Shown: positions 1 through 7,159 of the stretch, piece by piece
How positions within the stretch are numbered: the first letter of the stretch is position 1
Layout: each line of letters starts with the position of its first letter
From: Azonexus sp.
Lineage (GTDB): Bacteria; Pseudomonadota; Gammaproteobacteria; Burkholderiales; Rhodocyclaceae
Length of the DNA stretch: 34,736 nucleotides
Direction of reading: 5' to 3'
Assembly (NCBI RefSeq): GCF_030824335.1
Contig: NZ_JAVBXX010000033.1
Coordinates: 1-34,736 of the forward strand
The notes under the pieces: model-generated
The model's database searches: none
Seen by the model: only the letters and a program-made list of their open reading frames with translations
Told to the model about the DNA's origin: nothing
Translations under genes and position numbers: made by a program

Positions 1-671
1 TGGTGGGCGGTGGGTTGATGCTCGCCTGGGGCATCAGTTGCGCCCTGTTCGATGCCCAGCGCTCTGGCAAGGGTCAGGTCATCGATGCCGCGATGTGCGA
101 AGGGGCTGCCGTTCTGGCACACGGTTTGTTTAATCTTGATGCGCTGGGTGAATGGGAAGGACATTGCGCGATCGATTCGAGCGCCCCGTTTTACGATGTT
201 TATCAGTGCCTGGATGGGTTGTGGATCAGTGTTTGTCCGCTTGAGCCCCAGTTCTACAAGACCTTTATCGATCGACTCGGCTTGGCCGGCGACCCTGACT
301 TTGCTGGTCAGCAATACGATACGACGCGCTGGCCCGGCATGAAGTCGCGCCTGGTCGACATTTTCAAGGGGGCGCCGCGTGCCCATTGGGAGCGGCTGTT
401 TGACGACACCGACGATTGTGTCTGGCCGGTGCTCTCAATGAAGGAGGCACCTTCACATCCGCACAATCAGGCACGAGAGGCGTTCGTCGACGTTGCAGGG
501 GTGACGCAGCCGGCACCCGCACCACGACTTTCCCGCACACCGGCTGGTATTCAAAGCCCACCGCCATTGCTTGGCGAACATACCTTGGAGCGTCTGGCCG
601 CGCTGGGCTTGGCCGATGAAGAGATTGCAAGATTGGTCGCTCTTGGTGCCGTTGCCGTGAGTTCGACGTAG
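1..671 (+). CDS. CaiB/BaiF family CoA-transferase or alpha-methylacyl-CoA racemase, 3' part (5' end outside window)
   Basis: The frame is open from the left edge and stops with TAG at 669-671, so only about the C-terminal 222 residues are seen. The opening stretch GGGLMLAWGISCAL followed by RSGKGQVIDAAM is the conserved core of class III CoA-transferases, closest in style to alpha-methylacyl-CoA racemase. These enzymes act on acyl-CoA thioesters in the cytoplasm, either moving CoA between acids or epimerising 2-methylacyl-CoA. The catalytic Asp/His region lies upstream of the visible part, so transferase and racemase cannot be separated here. The C-terminus has the usual PPPLLGEHT segment (the new acyl-CoA enzyme is normally followed by a short helical tail). 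It converges with the diguanylate cyclase gene, with a 45-base gap. Confidence 0.85.
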   Translation, partial: VGGGLMLAWGISCALFDAQRSGKGQVIDAAMCEGAAVLAHGLFNLDALGEWEGHCAIDSSAPFYDVYQCLDGLWISVCPLEPQFYKTFIDRLGLAGDPDFAGQQYDTTRWPGMKSRLVDIFKGAPRAHWERLFDDTDDCVWPVLSMKEAPSHPHNQAREAFVDVAGVTQPAPAPRLSRTPAGIQSPPPLLGEHTLERLAALGLADEEIARLVALGAVAVSST

Positions 672-683
672 TCTTGAGGCGTT

Positions 684-705
684 CCGATTGCCCAAGGCAA
701 ATCGG
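684..705. terminator. Hairpin between convergent genes, possible bidirectional terminator
   Basis: CCGATTGCC pairs with GGC-A-AATCGG around a CAA loop, with one bulged A. It sits in the 45-base gap between two convergent stop codons. There is no U-tract on either side, so intrinsic termination would be weak. The placement is the main support. Confidence 0.35.
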
Positions 706-716
706 AGAGCAGGATT

Positions 717-1898
717 TCAGTGGGGGTCGATGACGACCCGGTTGCGTCCGGCATGTTTTGCTTCATAGAGTGCGCGGTCGGCGCGCAGCAGCGCCATGCC
801 GGCGTCGCTATCGCTGGCAGTCAGACTGGCAATGCCGATACTGACCGTGATGGATAGCGTTAGTTCTTCATGGGAAATTTCGCTCTGCGCAACGAGCACG
901 CGTAAGCGTTCGGCAAAGTTGAAGGCAGCTTGCGGTTCGGTTTCTGGCAGCAGGATGGCAAATTCTTCACCGCCAATTCGCCCGGCACTGTCGATTTTGC
1001 GTATTTCCCCGGCCAGCACGGTGCCAAACTGATGCAGTACGGCATCGCCTGCCGCATGACCGTAGGCATCGTTGATTCGCTTGAAATGATCGAGGTCGAG
1101 CATCAATACGCTGCTCCGCGCCAATTCCTGCCGTTGTAGTCGGGCCTGCTGATCGCCCAATCGTGCCATGAAGGCACGACGGTTGAGCAAGCCGGTCAGC
1201 GCATCGGTGGAGGCTAGCGCCTGAACCTCGGCGAGGGCTTCTTCGGCCGCCTCAATCAGTGCATTGGCACTGTGGGCAAGCGATCCGATTTCATTGTTGG
1301 CATGGGCTGTGGGTACGCTGACTCGGTCGCCGCTGCCTGGCTTGATTGCGGCGAGCGATTCAGCCAGTTGGGCGACTGGTTTGCCGACCAGGTGGCGGGA
1401 AAAAAGCACGATCAGGAATGCCGTGATCAGTATGTGCAGAAGTAGCAGCACTGTCTGGTGCAGGGCATTGGTCGCAGCCTCGGCATGGATTGTCGCGTCG
1501 TTACGGAACAAGGTAATGCTACCGATGGCCTCGATGCCGTCGACCGGGGAAAAGAGGGGGTATTCGCTGACGCTGCCTTGCTGCTGCTCTGGACCCGGTA
1601 GCGTGCCGGCGCTGAATTTGGCAGGGTTTAATCCCGTAATCCGGATGGCAAGAATGCTTGGATTGGCATACAGTCCTTCAATAATGCCTTCGGCAATACT
1701 GGTATTTTCAGCATATACCGCTACTTCAGCCTGGGCTTGCACAGTCTTGACCAGTAGTTGCTCGAGAGATACGGCGTTTTGCAGCTCTTTCTCGAAAGCC
1801 AGTCGATAGGCGATACCACCCAACAGTACGGAAATGACCAGCAGGACCAAGCTGACGTAGAGGACCAGGCGATGCTGGATGCCGTGGCGATAGCGCAT
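717..1898 (-). CDS. Membrane-bound diguanylate cyclase (HAMP-GGDEF)
   Basis: A 393-residue inner-membrane protein that should make c-di-GMP from two GTP. Visible parts are a first membrane helix (about residues 11-31), a periplasmic domain of about 115 residues, a second helix (about 150-168), a HAMP-like linker (about 168-222) and a GGDEF domain (about 230-393). The active-site motif is GGEEF at 309-313, with DALTGLLNRR and DLDHFKRIND upstream. RKID at 300-303 lies five residues before it, which matches an RxxD inhibitory site, so product feedback is expected. The ATG overlaps the TAA of the upstream binding-protein gene by one base, so translation is probably coupled. It is the last gene of a five-gene minus-strand run. 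The periplasmic domain is of no type I recognise and could read the state of the co-encoded binding protein (inference). Confidence 0.9.
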   Translation of the reverse strand: MRYRHGIQHRLVLYVSLVLLVISVLLGGIAYRLAFEKELQNAVSLEQLLVKTVQAQAEVAVYAENTSIAEGIIEGLYANPSILAIRITGLNPAKFSAGTLPGPEQQQGSVSEYPLFSPVDGIEAIGSITLFRNDATIHAEAATNALHQTVLLLLHILITAFLIVLFSRHLVGKPVAQLAESLAAIKPGSGDRVSVPTAHANNEIGSLAHSANALIEAAEEALAEVQALASTDALTGLLNRRAFMARLGDQQARLQRQELARSSVLMLDLDHFKRINDAYGHAAGDAVLHQFGTVLAGEIRKIDSAGRIGGEEFAILLPETEPQAAFNFAERLRVLVAQSEISHEELTLSITVSIGIASLTASDSDAGMALLRADRALYEAKHAGRNRVVIDPH

Positions 1899-2323
1899 TA
1901 TTTTCTGAGCGTCAGAATGGGGCGGACATCGTTGGTAACGGCCGCTGCATCAATGTAACCAATCGCCAGGCGGTTGTGCCTGACCGTTTCGACTACAGAT
2001 TTGCTGTCGCTCAGCGGGATCGGTGGCTGGCTGTCGCCGCTGAATTGCAGGCGTGCCCAGTAAGCATTGACGCTACGCAGGCTCATGCCGTTAAGTTGGG
2101 CGAAGAAACGGCTGCGCAGATCGCTGTCGCGCGGTTGGTCGAGAATCAGGAAGCGCTCTGCACCATGGATGGCGCGGGTACGACCCAGATACAGGTCAGA
2201 AACATTCTGCTGATTCAACTCGGCAAGCGGACTATCAGGATTGACGATGATGACAATGTCGGCCCGGGCTGTTTGAGTCAGCAAGCCAAGTATCAAAATG
2301 AGTGGATACTTGAGGTGGCGCAC
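1898..2323 (-). CDS. Small PstS-like periplasmic substrate-binding protein
   Basis: A 141-residue exported protein. I chose the GTG at 2323-2321 because it starts a signal peptide (VRHLKYPLILILGLL then TARA before DIVIIV) and lies two bases after the stop of the barrel gene. The next in-frame ATG upstream would lie inside that gene. The mature part resembles one lobe of a PstS/phosphate-type binding protein: VNPDSPLAELNQQNVSDLYLG, an SDLRSRFF segment and an AIGYIDAA segment. Family members of this size are commonly annotated as phosphate ABC substrate-binding proteins, but no ABC permease or ATPase gene is nearby. That makes a sensory role with the following cyclase more likely than transport (inference). 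No clear Shine-Dalgarno is visible, so initiation probably depends on coupling. Confidence 0.75.
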   Translation of the reverse strand: MRHLKYPLILILGLLTQTARADIVIIVNPDSPLAELNQQNVSDLYLGRTRAIHGAERFLILDQPRDSDLRSRFFAQLNGMSLRSVNAYWARLQFSGDSQPPIPLSDSKSVVETVRHNRLAIGYIDAAAVTNDVRPILTLRK

Positions 2324-2325
2324 GA

Positions 2326-3609
2326 TCAAAATACGAAATCCAGACTGACGGTGACCAAATTCACCTTGCTGCTGCGGGTGTTGATTTCCGTATCCCGGAA
2401 CCACAGGGCGTATCCCAGAGGATGGATGCGCGTGTGATCCCACTGCAGTTTCAGGGCGGCGCGGGAGTCGAAATCCCAGCGCGTGCCGAGCGACAGCGTT
2501 TCCTGGTCCAGTCGGGTGCTGTTGACGACACTGTAGGCAATGGCCTGGGTACTGCCCTGGTTGATTACGCTCCAGTCGGTGTTGCTGCTCAGTTTTGCTT
2601 TGTCTGGACGACTCGCGCTGAGTAACAGGTAGGGCGTAAAGTCACCCAGGCGACGTCCGATGGCTAGATAGGCCGTGCGACTGGATGGCGCGATGGTTCG
2701 GGAAGTGTTCGAATAACCGAACTCGGCCTGGCTTACCCATTGTCCGTCGTCATAGGCTGCACCCAAGGTGTAGTAGCGGATGGCGTTGCCCTTGAACGAT
2801 GTTTCCCGGCGGAGCATCGCCGCTTCGCGGCTGATGCCAGCGATATTGAGGCCGGCAAGTTGATCGAGTCCTGCGTGCAGGCTAGCTAGCGGCGCGGCCT
2901 CGACAATGCTGCGGAAACCGGAGAGCCCTGCCTGGAGTCGCCAGGGGCCGGCCTGGTGTGACAACGACAGGCTCCATAGATTGTCGACCTTGAAGTTGAA
3001 GTCTCTGGTTCCCATCGGGATGTCAAAACCACTGCGACCAAATTGGCCGCGCAGGCGCCAGCGGGTATCGCCATAAAAAATGTCATGGCTCAGTTCGCCA
3101 CCGTCGAAGGAAAAAATCGGAATCCAGCTATAAAATTCGCGTGGCGGGCGGACCCAGGGGTAGGCGTAGCCGAGATTGCGGTGATCGCTCATCAGGAAGG
3201 GTGCGTAGCCGATACGTCCCAAACGCAATGTGTTGCCGGAATTCAGTTGAAAATCGAGGTAGGCCAGATCGATTGAATTGTCGATGCTATGACTGATCTG
3301 GTCGCGGGCAACGGCTTGAATGACGCCTTCGATCTGCGGCGCGAAACGATAGGCCAGTTGCACGCCCAGTCGCGAGTCCAGCCGCCAGCTTGCATCCGTT
3401 TTCTGCAGATTGGCCGGGCGCTGGGTGATATCGCGAATTGCCGCCAGGTCTTTCCGGTCGTCCCAGCTATGGCTCAAAGAGCCGTAGCCAGAGATTCGCC
3501 ATGGTGAAATCCCGCTATCTTGATCCTGTGCCCTGGCCGGCATTGTTCCGCAGATGAGCATTCCCAGGCTGAGGGCGAAAATCACGGCATGGCGGGAGAG
3601 GGCAGGCAT
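2326..3609 (-). CDS. Outer-membrane beta-barrel protein (porin-like)
   Basis: A 427-residue protein with an N-terminal signal peptide (hydrophobic run ending in PARA before QDQDSG) and many alternating aromatic/polar strands such as RLQAGLSGF and LSLGTRWDF. It ends in VTVSLDFVF; a C-terminal Phe after alternating hydrophobics is the BAM-recognised signature of outer-membrane barrels. The ATG at 3609 is preferred over the GTG at 3612 because AGGA sits five bases upstream. It lies 15 bases after the QmcA stop and is followed two bases later by the binding-protein GTG. The ligand cannot be told from sequence. It may be a passive channel or the outer-membrane part of an envelope signalling set with the next two genes (inference). 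Confidence 0.8.
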   Translation of the reverse strand: MPALSRHAVIFALSLGMLICGTMPARAQDQDSGISPWRISGYGSLSHSWDDRKDLAAIRDITQRPANLQKTDASWRLDSRLGVQLAYRFAPQIEGVIQAVARDQISHSIDNSIDLAYLDFQLNSGNTLRLGRIGYAPFLMSDHRNLGYAYPWVRPPREFYSWIPIFSFDGGELSHDIFYGDTRWRLRGQFGRSGFDIPMGTRDFNFKVDNLWSLSLSHQAGPWRLQAGLSGFRSIVEAAPLASLHAGLDQLAGLNIAGISREAAMLRRETSFKGNAIRYYTLGAAYDDGQWVSQAEFGYSNTSRTIAPSSRTAYLAIGRRLGDFTPYLLLSASRPDKAKLSSNTDWSVINQGSTQAIAYSVVNSTRLDQETLSLGTRWDFDSRAALKLQWDHTRIHPLGYALWFRDTEINTRSSKVNLVTVSLDFVF

Positions 3610-3624
3610 CACGATCCTGGCTAC

Positions 3625-4479
3625 TCAGCCCTTGCGACCGAACAGGCCGCGCACGGCTTCCTGAAGATCGGCTGGCAGCACGACGACCTTGGCATTGTCC
3701 TTCTCGCCCATGCGCTCCAACGCGGCGATGTATTTTTCGCCCAGCATGTAGGACATCGGGCCGGTCTGGTCGCCGATGGCTGCGCTGATGCGGCGGATCG
3801 CCTCGGCCGACGCTTCGGCCAGCATGACCTGGGAATTGGCGTCGCGTTTGGCCGATTCCAGCCGTGCTTCCGCTTCCAGAATGGCCGCTTGCTTGGCACC
3901 TTCAGCCCGGATGACGACGGCCTTGCGCTCGCGCTCTGCCGCAGCCTGCATCTCCATTGCCTTTTGCATCGACGGCGATGGCTTGATGTCCTGGATTTCG
4001 ACCGATTTCACCGTCAGTCCCCAGTCGACCGCTTCGTCGGCAATGCTTTCGCGCAGCCGGGTCTTGATCTTGTCGCGCGAGGACAGCGCTGCGTCGAGTT
4101 CCATCTCGCCGACGATGGAGCGCAGCGTGGTCATGATCAGGTTGCGGATGGCTTCGGAAAAATCGGTGATGCCATAGACCGCCTTGACCGGGTCGGTGAC
4201 CTTGATGAAGGCGATGGCGTTGGTCAGGATCACCGCATTGTCACGTGTAATGACTTCTTGCTCCTGCACATCAAGGATGATGTCCTTGGTGATCAACTGG
4301 TAGGCGATGCGGTCGATGTAGGGAATGACCACGTTGAGGCCGGGTTTCAGCGTGCCATGGTATTTACCCAGGCGCTCGACGATCCATTCCTCGCCTTGCG
4401 GCACGATGCGCACGCCCTTGGCAATTGTGACAGCGGCGAAGACGAGTAGTACAAGGCTGACGATCAATCCCTCTTCCAT
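3625..4479 (-). CDS. qmcA: SPFH/Band 7 membrane protein, QmcA/stomatin type
   Basis: A 284-residue protein with one N-terminal membrane helix (about residues 4-22), then a Band 7 domain (VPQGEEWIVERLGKYHGTL, PGLNVVIPYID, VITRDNAV) and a long Ala/Glu/Arg-rich coiled coil (about 185-245). These proteins form large oligomeric rings in detergent-resistant membrane patches and work with NfeD-type partners and membrane proteases such as FtsH. The NfeD partner gene is directly upstream with a five-base gap. The start is supported by GGGAG about eight bases before the ATG. Length is close to E. coli QmcA (about 305 residues). Confidence 0.9.
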   Translation of the reverse strand: MEEGLIVSLVLLVFAAVTIAKGVRIVPQGEEWIVERLGKYHGTLKPGLNVVIPYIDRIAYQLITKDIILDVQEQEVITRDNAVILTNAIAFIKVTDPVKAVYGITDFSEAIRNLIMTTLRSIVGEMELDAALSSRDKIKTRLRESIADEAVDWGLTVKSVEIQDIKPSPSMQKAMEMQAAAERERKAVVIRAEGAKQAAILEAEARLESAKRDANSQVMLAEASAEAIRRISAAIGDQTGPMSYMLGEKYIAALERMGEKDNAKVVVLPADLQEAVRGLFGRKG

Positions 4480-4484
4480 GATTT

Positions 4485-4934
4485 TTACTCCCGGTTTTTT
4501 ACCACTTTGAGAAAACTGCCTTCGATGGCGGTGACACGGACACGCTCGCCCGCGTTGATCGCTTCATCGGCCAGGCAAACCCATTCTTCCGAGCCCAGCA
4601 ACGGACGCTGAAAGCGCACTTTACCTTTGGCAAACGGGGCGATATTGCTGGTCAGTAAACCGATTTCGCCGATCACCTCGCCGTCGGCGCTGCCGCTGAG
4701 GGTCTTGGCGCGGCTACGCTTGAAAATACGGAACCAGAGGATGACCATGGCCAGTGAAGCGATGATCCACAAGCCGATTTGTGCGGTCGACGAGAGTTCA
4801 GGGGCAAAAAACACGATTCCCCCGACGAGCAGCGCGCCAAGTCCGAACCAGATGACAAAGAATGCCGGGATGGCCAGTTCGGCCAAAACCAGCAGGATGC
4901 CGACGACGAACCAGTGCCACCACTCGGGATGCAT
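4485..4934 (-). CDS. NfeD family membrane protein
   Basis: About 149 residues. Several membrane helices occupy the first 75 residues (WHWFVVGILLVLAELAIPAF, IWFGLGALLVGGIVFF, IGLWIIASLAMVILWF), followed by an OB-fold NfeD domain with IGEIGLLTSNIAPFAKGKV and the C-terminal GERVRVTAIEGSFLKV. NfeD proteins pair with SPFH proteins, probably shaping the membrane scaffold. I chose the ATG at 4934 because GGAG lies six bases upstream; an in-frame ATG at 4946 would add four residues. It is the first gene of the five-gene minus-strand run and is divergent from the AEC permease with a gap of about 108 bases. Confidence 0.9.
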   Translation of the reverse strand: MHPEWWHWFVVGILLVLAELAIPAFFVIWFGLGALLVGGIVFFAPELSSTAQIGLWIIASLAMVILWFRIFKRSRAKTLSGSADGEVIGEIGLLTSNIAPFAKGKVRFQRPLLGSEEWVCLADEAINAGERVRVTAIEGSFLKVVKNRE

Positions 4935-5030
4935 GTTGATCTCCATTGAGTTTCGAGTATTTCGGGTTTGCCAGACAGGGTCAAGGTGGATTTGTGGTTT
5001 TTACGGATTATTGCCGGTCGACCGCAGGAT

Positions 5031-5036
5031 TAGAAT
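5031..5036 (+). promoter_or_regulatory. Candidate -10 element directly before the AEC permease start
   Basis: TAGAAT lies six bases before the ATG at 5043, which places the expected transcription start at the start codon. No Shine-Dalgarno is visible at proper spacing and the -35 is poor. A leaderless transcript is possible. Confidence 0.3.
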
Positions 5037-5042
5037 TCGCGT

Positions 5043-5939
5043 ATGGCGACCATTCTCCTGCTGCTTCCCGATTTTGCCCTGATTCTGCTCGGTGCGGCTA
5101 TCCGGCGCTGGATGCACTTGGGCGACCATTTCTGGCAGGGGGTTGAGAAGCTGGTGTATTTCGTGCTGTTTCCGGCCTTGCTGATCAATGCCATCATTCG
5201 CACCCGGCTTGATCTTGCGGCTGCCTTGCCGTTACTGGCGACGGCTTTCGCGGCAATGCTTGGCGGCATGCTGCTCGCTCTGTTGCCCAAACTGTTTACC
5301 CGCATGCCGGCGCTGACTTACGCCTCGCTGTTTCAGTGTGGTTACCGCTTCAATTCGTACATTGCGCTGGCCGTCGCCGGCATGTTGTTCGGTGCACCGG
5401 GGATCGCGACAATGGGACTGATCGTCGGCGCGGCTGTCCCGTTGGCCAATTTCGCATCGGTCTGGATGCTGGCCCGTCACGGCGAAGTCGGCGTGTGGCG
5501 AGAGGTGGCCAAAAATCCGCTGATCTGGGGGACCACGGCGGGATTTGTCCTGAACCTGGCAGGCTTCATGCCGCCACTGCCGGTGCTGGCTTTTCTCGAA
5601 CGCCTGGCTGATGCATCGATTGCCCTCGGCTTGATTACCGTCGGTGCAGCCTTGCGTTTGAGCGGTACAAGCGGGGTCCGGGCATTCTCCAGCTGGTTGC
5701 TGGCGGTCAAACTGTTTGCGTTGCCGTTGATTGCTATTGGTGTTGGAAAGCTGCTCGGACTGTCGGCCCTGAACTACCAGATTGTCGTGCTGTTTGCTGC
5801 GATGCCGACGGCTTCGTCCGCCTACATTCTTGCGATGCGTATGGGCGGCGATGGCAAGAGCGTGGCTTGGCTGATTTCGGCGAGTACGCTGGGGGCGATG
5901 ATCACGCTGCCACTGTGGGCAGCGTGGCTGATCGGTTGA
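5043..5939 (+). CDS. AEC (auxin efflux carrier) family transporter
   Basis: A 298-residue protein made almost entirely of hydrophobic helices, about ten in two halves. It starts with the typical AEC helix (LLLPDFALILLGAAIRR), then the YFVLFPALLINAII helix, the FQCGYRFNSYIALA segment and the C-terminal LFAAMPTASSAYILAMRMGGD motif. Members export or exchange small carboxylic acids and similar anions across the inner membrane; the substrate cannot be assigned. It is transcribed divergently from nfeD and converges with phaM, with four bases between stops. The start lacks a clear ribosome-binding site. Confidence 0.9.
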   Translation: MATILLLLPDFALILLGAAIRRWMHLGDHFWQGVEKLVYFVLFPALLINAIIRTRLDLAAALPLLATAFAAMLGGMLLALLPKLFTRMPALTYASLFQCGYRFNSYIALAVAGMLFGAPGIATMGLIVGAAVPLANFASVWMLARHGEVGVWREVAKNPLIWGTTAGFVLNLAGFMPPLPVLAFLERLADASIALGLITVGAALRLSGTSGVRAFSSWLLAVKLFALPLIAIGVGKLLGLSALNYQIVVLFAAMPTASSAYILAMRMGGDGKSVAWLISASTLGAMITLPLWAAWLIG

Positions 5940-5943
5940 TGGC

Positions 5944-6405
5944 CTATTTTTTTGCGGTCGACCGGCGATTCTTGGATTTTTCCGGCTCGCCCGTTTCTGC
6001 CTGGCTGGCAGCCGCGGCATCGGCGCTTTGCTGCATTTTTTCGCGCATCTGCTCCATCATCTGCCATGGCCACATGGCCGCTTCGAAACTATTCGGGGCT
6101 GCCTCTGCTACCGGTGCTTCCGGGGCTGCCGGGTCGCCCATTTTGCGGGCTGCTTCAGAGGCCATCTGACCCATGGTTTGTACGGTGTTGACCGTAGTGC
6201 GTTGCATCTCCAGGCCTTGAATCGTCATCTGCAGCATGGACAGATTCATGCGCAACCAGCCCTCGACGGCTTTCAGATCCTTGATCCGTTTGTCGAGCTC
6301 TTCCAGATCGAAGGTCGGTGCGACCATGCCGGGAAGCGAAAAGCCCATGTTGCCCCACATGTTGCGCATGAAATTGAGCGGATCGTTTGCTTGTTGTTCG
6401 GACAT
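5944..6405 (-). CDS. phaM: PhaM family polyhydroxyalkanoate granule regulator
   Basis: A 153-residue protein starting MSEQQANDPLNFMRNMWGNM. The start at 6405 has GGGAGAGA just upstream; the longer open frame back to 6504 would run over the regulator promoter. The N-terminal 90 residues (FSLPGMVAPTFDLEELDKRI, DLKAVEGWLRMNLSMLQMTI) are the PhaM core. An Ala/Glu/Pro-rich linker follows and the C-terminus is Lys/Arg-rich (EKSKNRRSTAKK). In Ralstonia eutropha PhaM activates PHB synthase, binds granules and attaches them to DNA through a basic C-terminal tail; the tail here fits that. No pha biosynthesis gene is in the window. Confidence 0.85.
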   Translation of the reverse strand: MSEQQANDPLNFMRNMWGNMGFSLPGMVAPTFDLEELDKRIKDLKAVEGWLRMNLSMLQMTIQGLEMQRTTVNTVQTMGQMASEAARKMGDPAAPEAPVAEAAPNSFEAAMWPWQMMEQMREKMQQSADAAAASQAETGEPEKSKNRRSTAKK

Positions 6406-6496
6406 GTCTCTCTCCCTTGGTTTGGATGATTCGATCTTAAACCACTTTGCATGGTGAAATGATAAATTAGAGATGTTCATGATAAAGGAATCATAA

Positions 6497-7159
6497 ATGC
6501 TCAAATTGCTGGTGGTAGAGGACCATGCGCTGGTTCGCGAAGGACTGGTCGGTTTGCTGGCCCAGGTTGAAGACGAGGTGAGCGTTTTCGATAGCGCAGA
6601 TTTTGAAACGGCGCTCAGCGTGCTGGATAACGAAGGGGATTTCGATCTTGCCTTGCTCGATCTGGCGCTGCCCGGTATTGACGGTTTTGCTGGCCTGGAT
6701 ATCCTGCGCCGGCGCTACCCGGCCATGCCAGTGGTTGTGGTTTCAGCATTCGACGACACGCCGACGGTGACCCGGGTGATGAATCTCGGTGCGTCGGGTT
6801 TCATTCCCAAGGCACTCAATGGCGAAGGCTTGCTGCATGCGGTACGTGAGGTGCTGGCTGGCAATATCTATCGGCCCAGCAGTCAACCGCTGGCCCGCAT
6901 GGATGACGCTACCCCGGTTCCGCCTTCCAGCGTCAGTGTTCTACCGGAAGAAATCGGCCTGACGGAACGTCAGGCACAAGTGCTCTGCCTGATGATGCGC
7001 GGCTTGTCGAATCGGGATATCGCCGATCAGCTTGATCTGTCCGAGGGAACGGTAAAAATTCACGTCACGGCGGTTTTCAAGGCTCTGGGTGTGAATAGCC
7101 GGACTCAAGCGCTGGTCACCGCTGCCCGTTACGGCATTGATTTCGCCAATGTCTTCTAA
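6497..7159 (+). CDS. NarL/FixJ-type response regulator (REC-LuxR HTH)
   Basis: 220 residues. The receiver domain has the acidic pair E8/D9, the probable phospho-acceptor D55 (DLALLDLALPG), S83 and K105. The C-terminal LuxR-type helix-turn-helix (about 154-210) reads LTERQAQVLCLMMRGLSNRD and LSEGTVKIHVTAVF. It should be a DNA-binding output regulator phosphorylated by a histidine kinase. AGGA sits seven bases before the ATG. The stop overlaps the convergent sensor kinase stop by a few bases (7156-7159), so kinase and regulator are tail to tail rather than in one operon. It is divergent from phaM with a 91-base gap. Confidence 0.92.
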   Translation: MLKLLVVEDHALVREGLVGLLAQVEDEVSVFDSADFETALSVLDNEGDFDLALLDLALPGIDGFAGLDILRRRYPAMPVVVVSAFDDTPTVTRVMNLGASGFIPKALNGEGLLHAVREVLAGNIYRPSSQPLARMDDATPVPPSSVSVLPEEIGLTERQAQVLCLMMRGLSNRDIADQLDLSEGTVKIHVTAVFKALGVNSRTQALVTAARYGIDFANVF

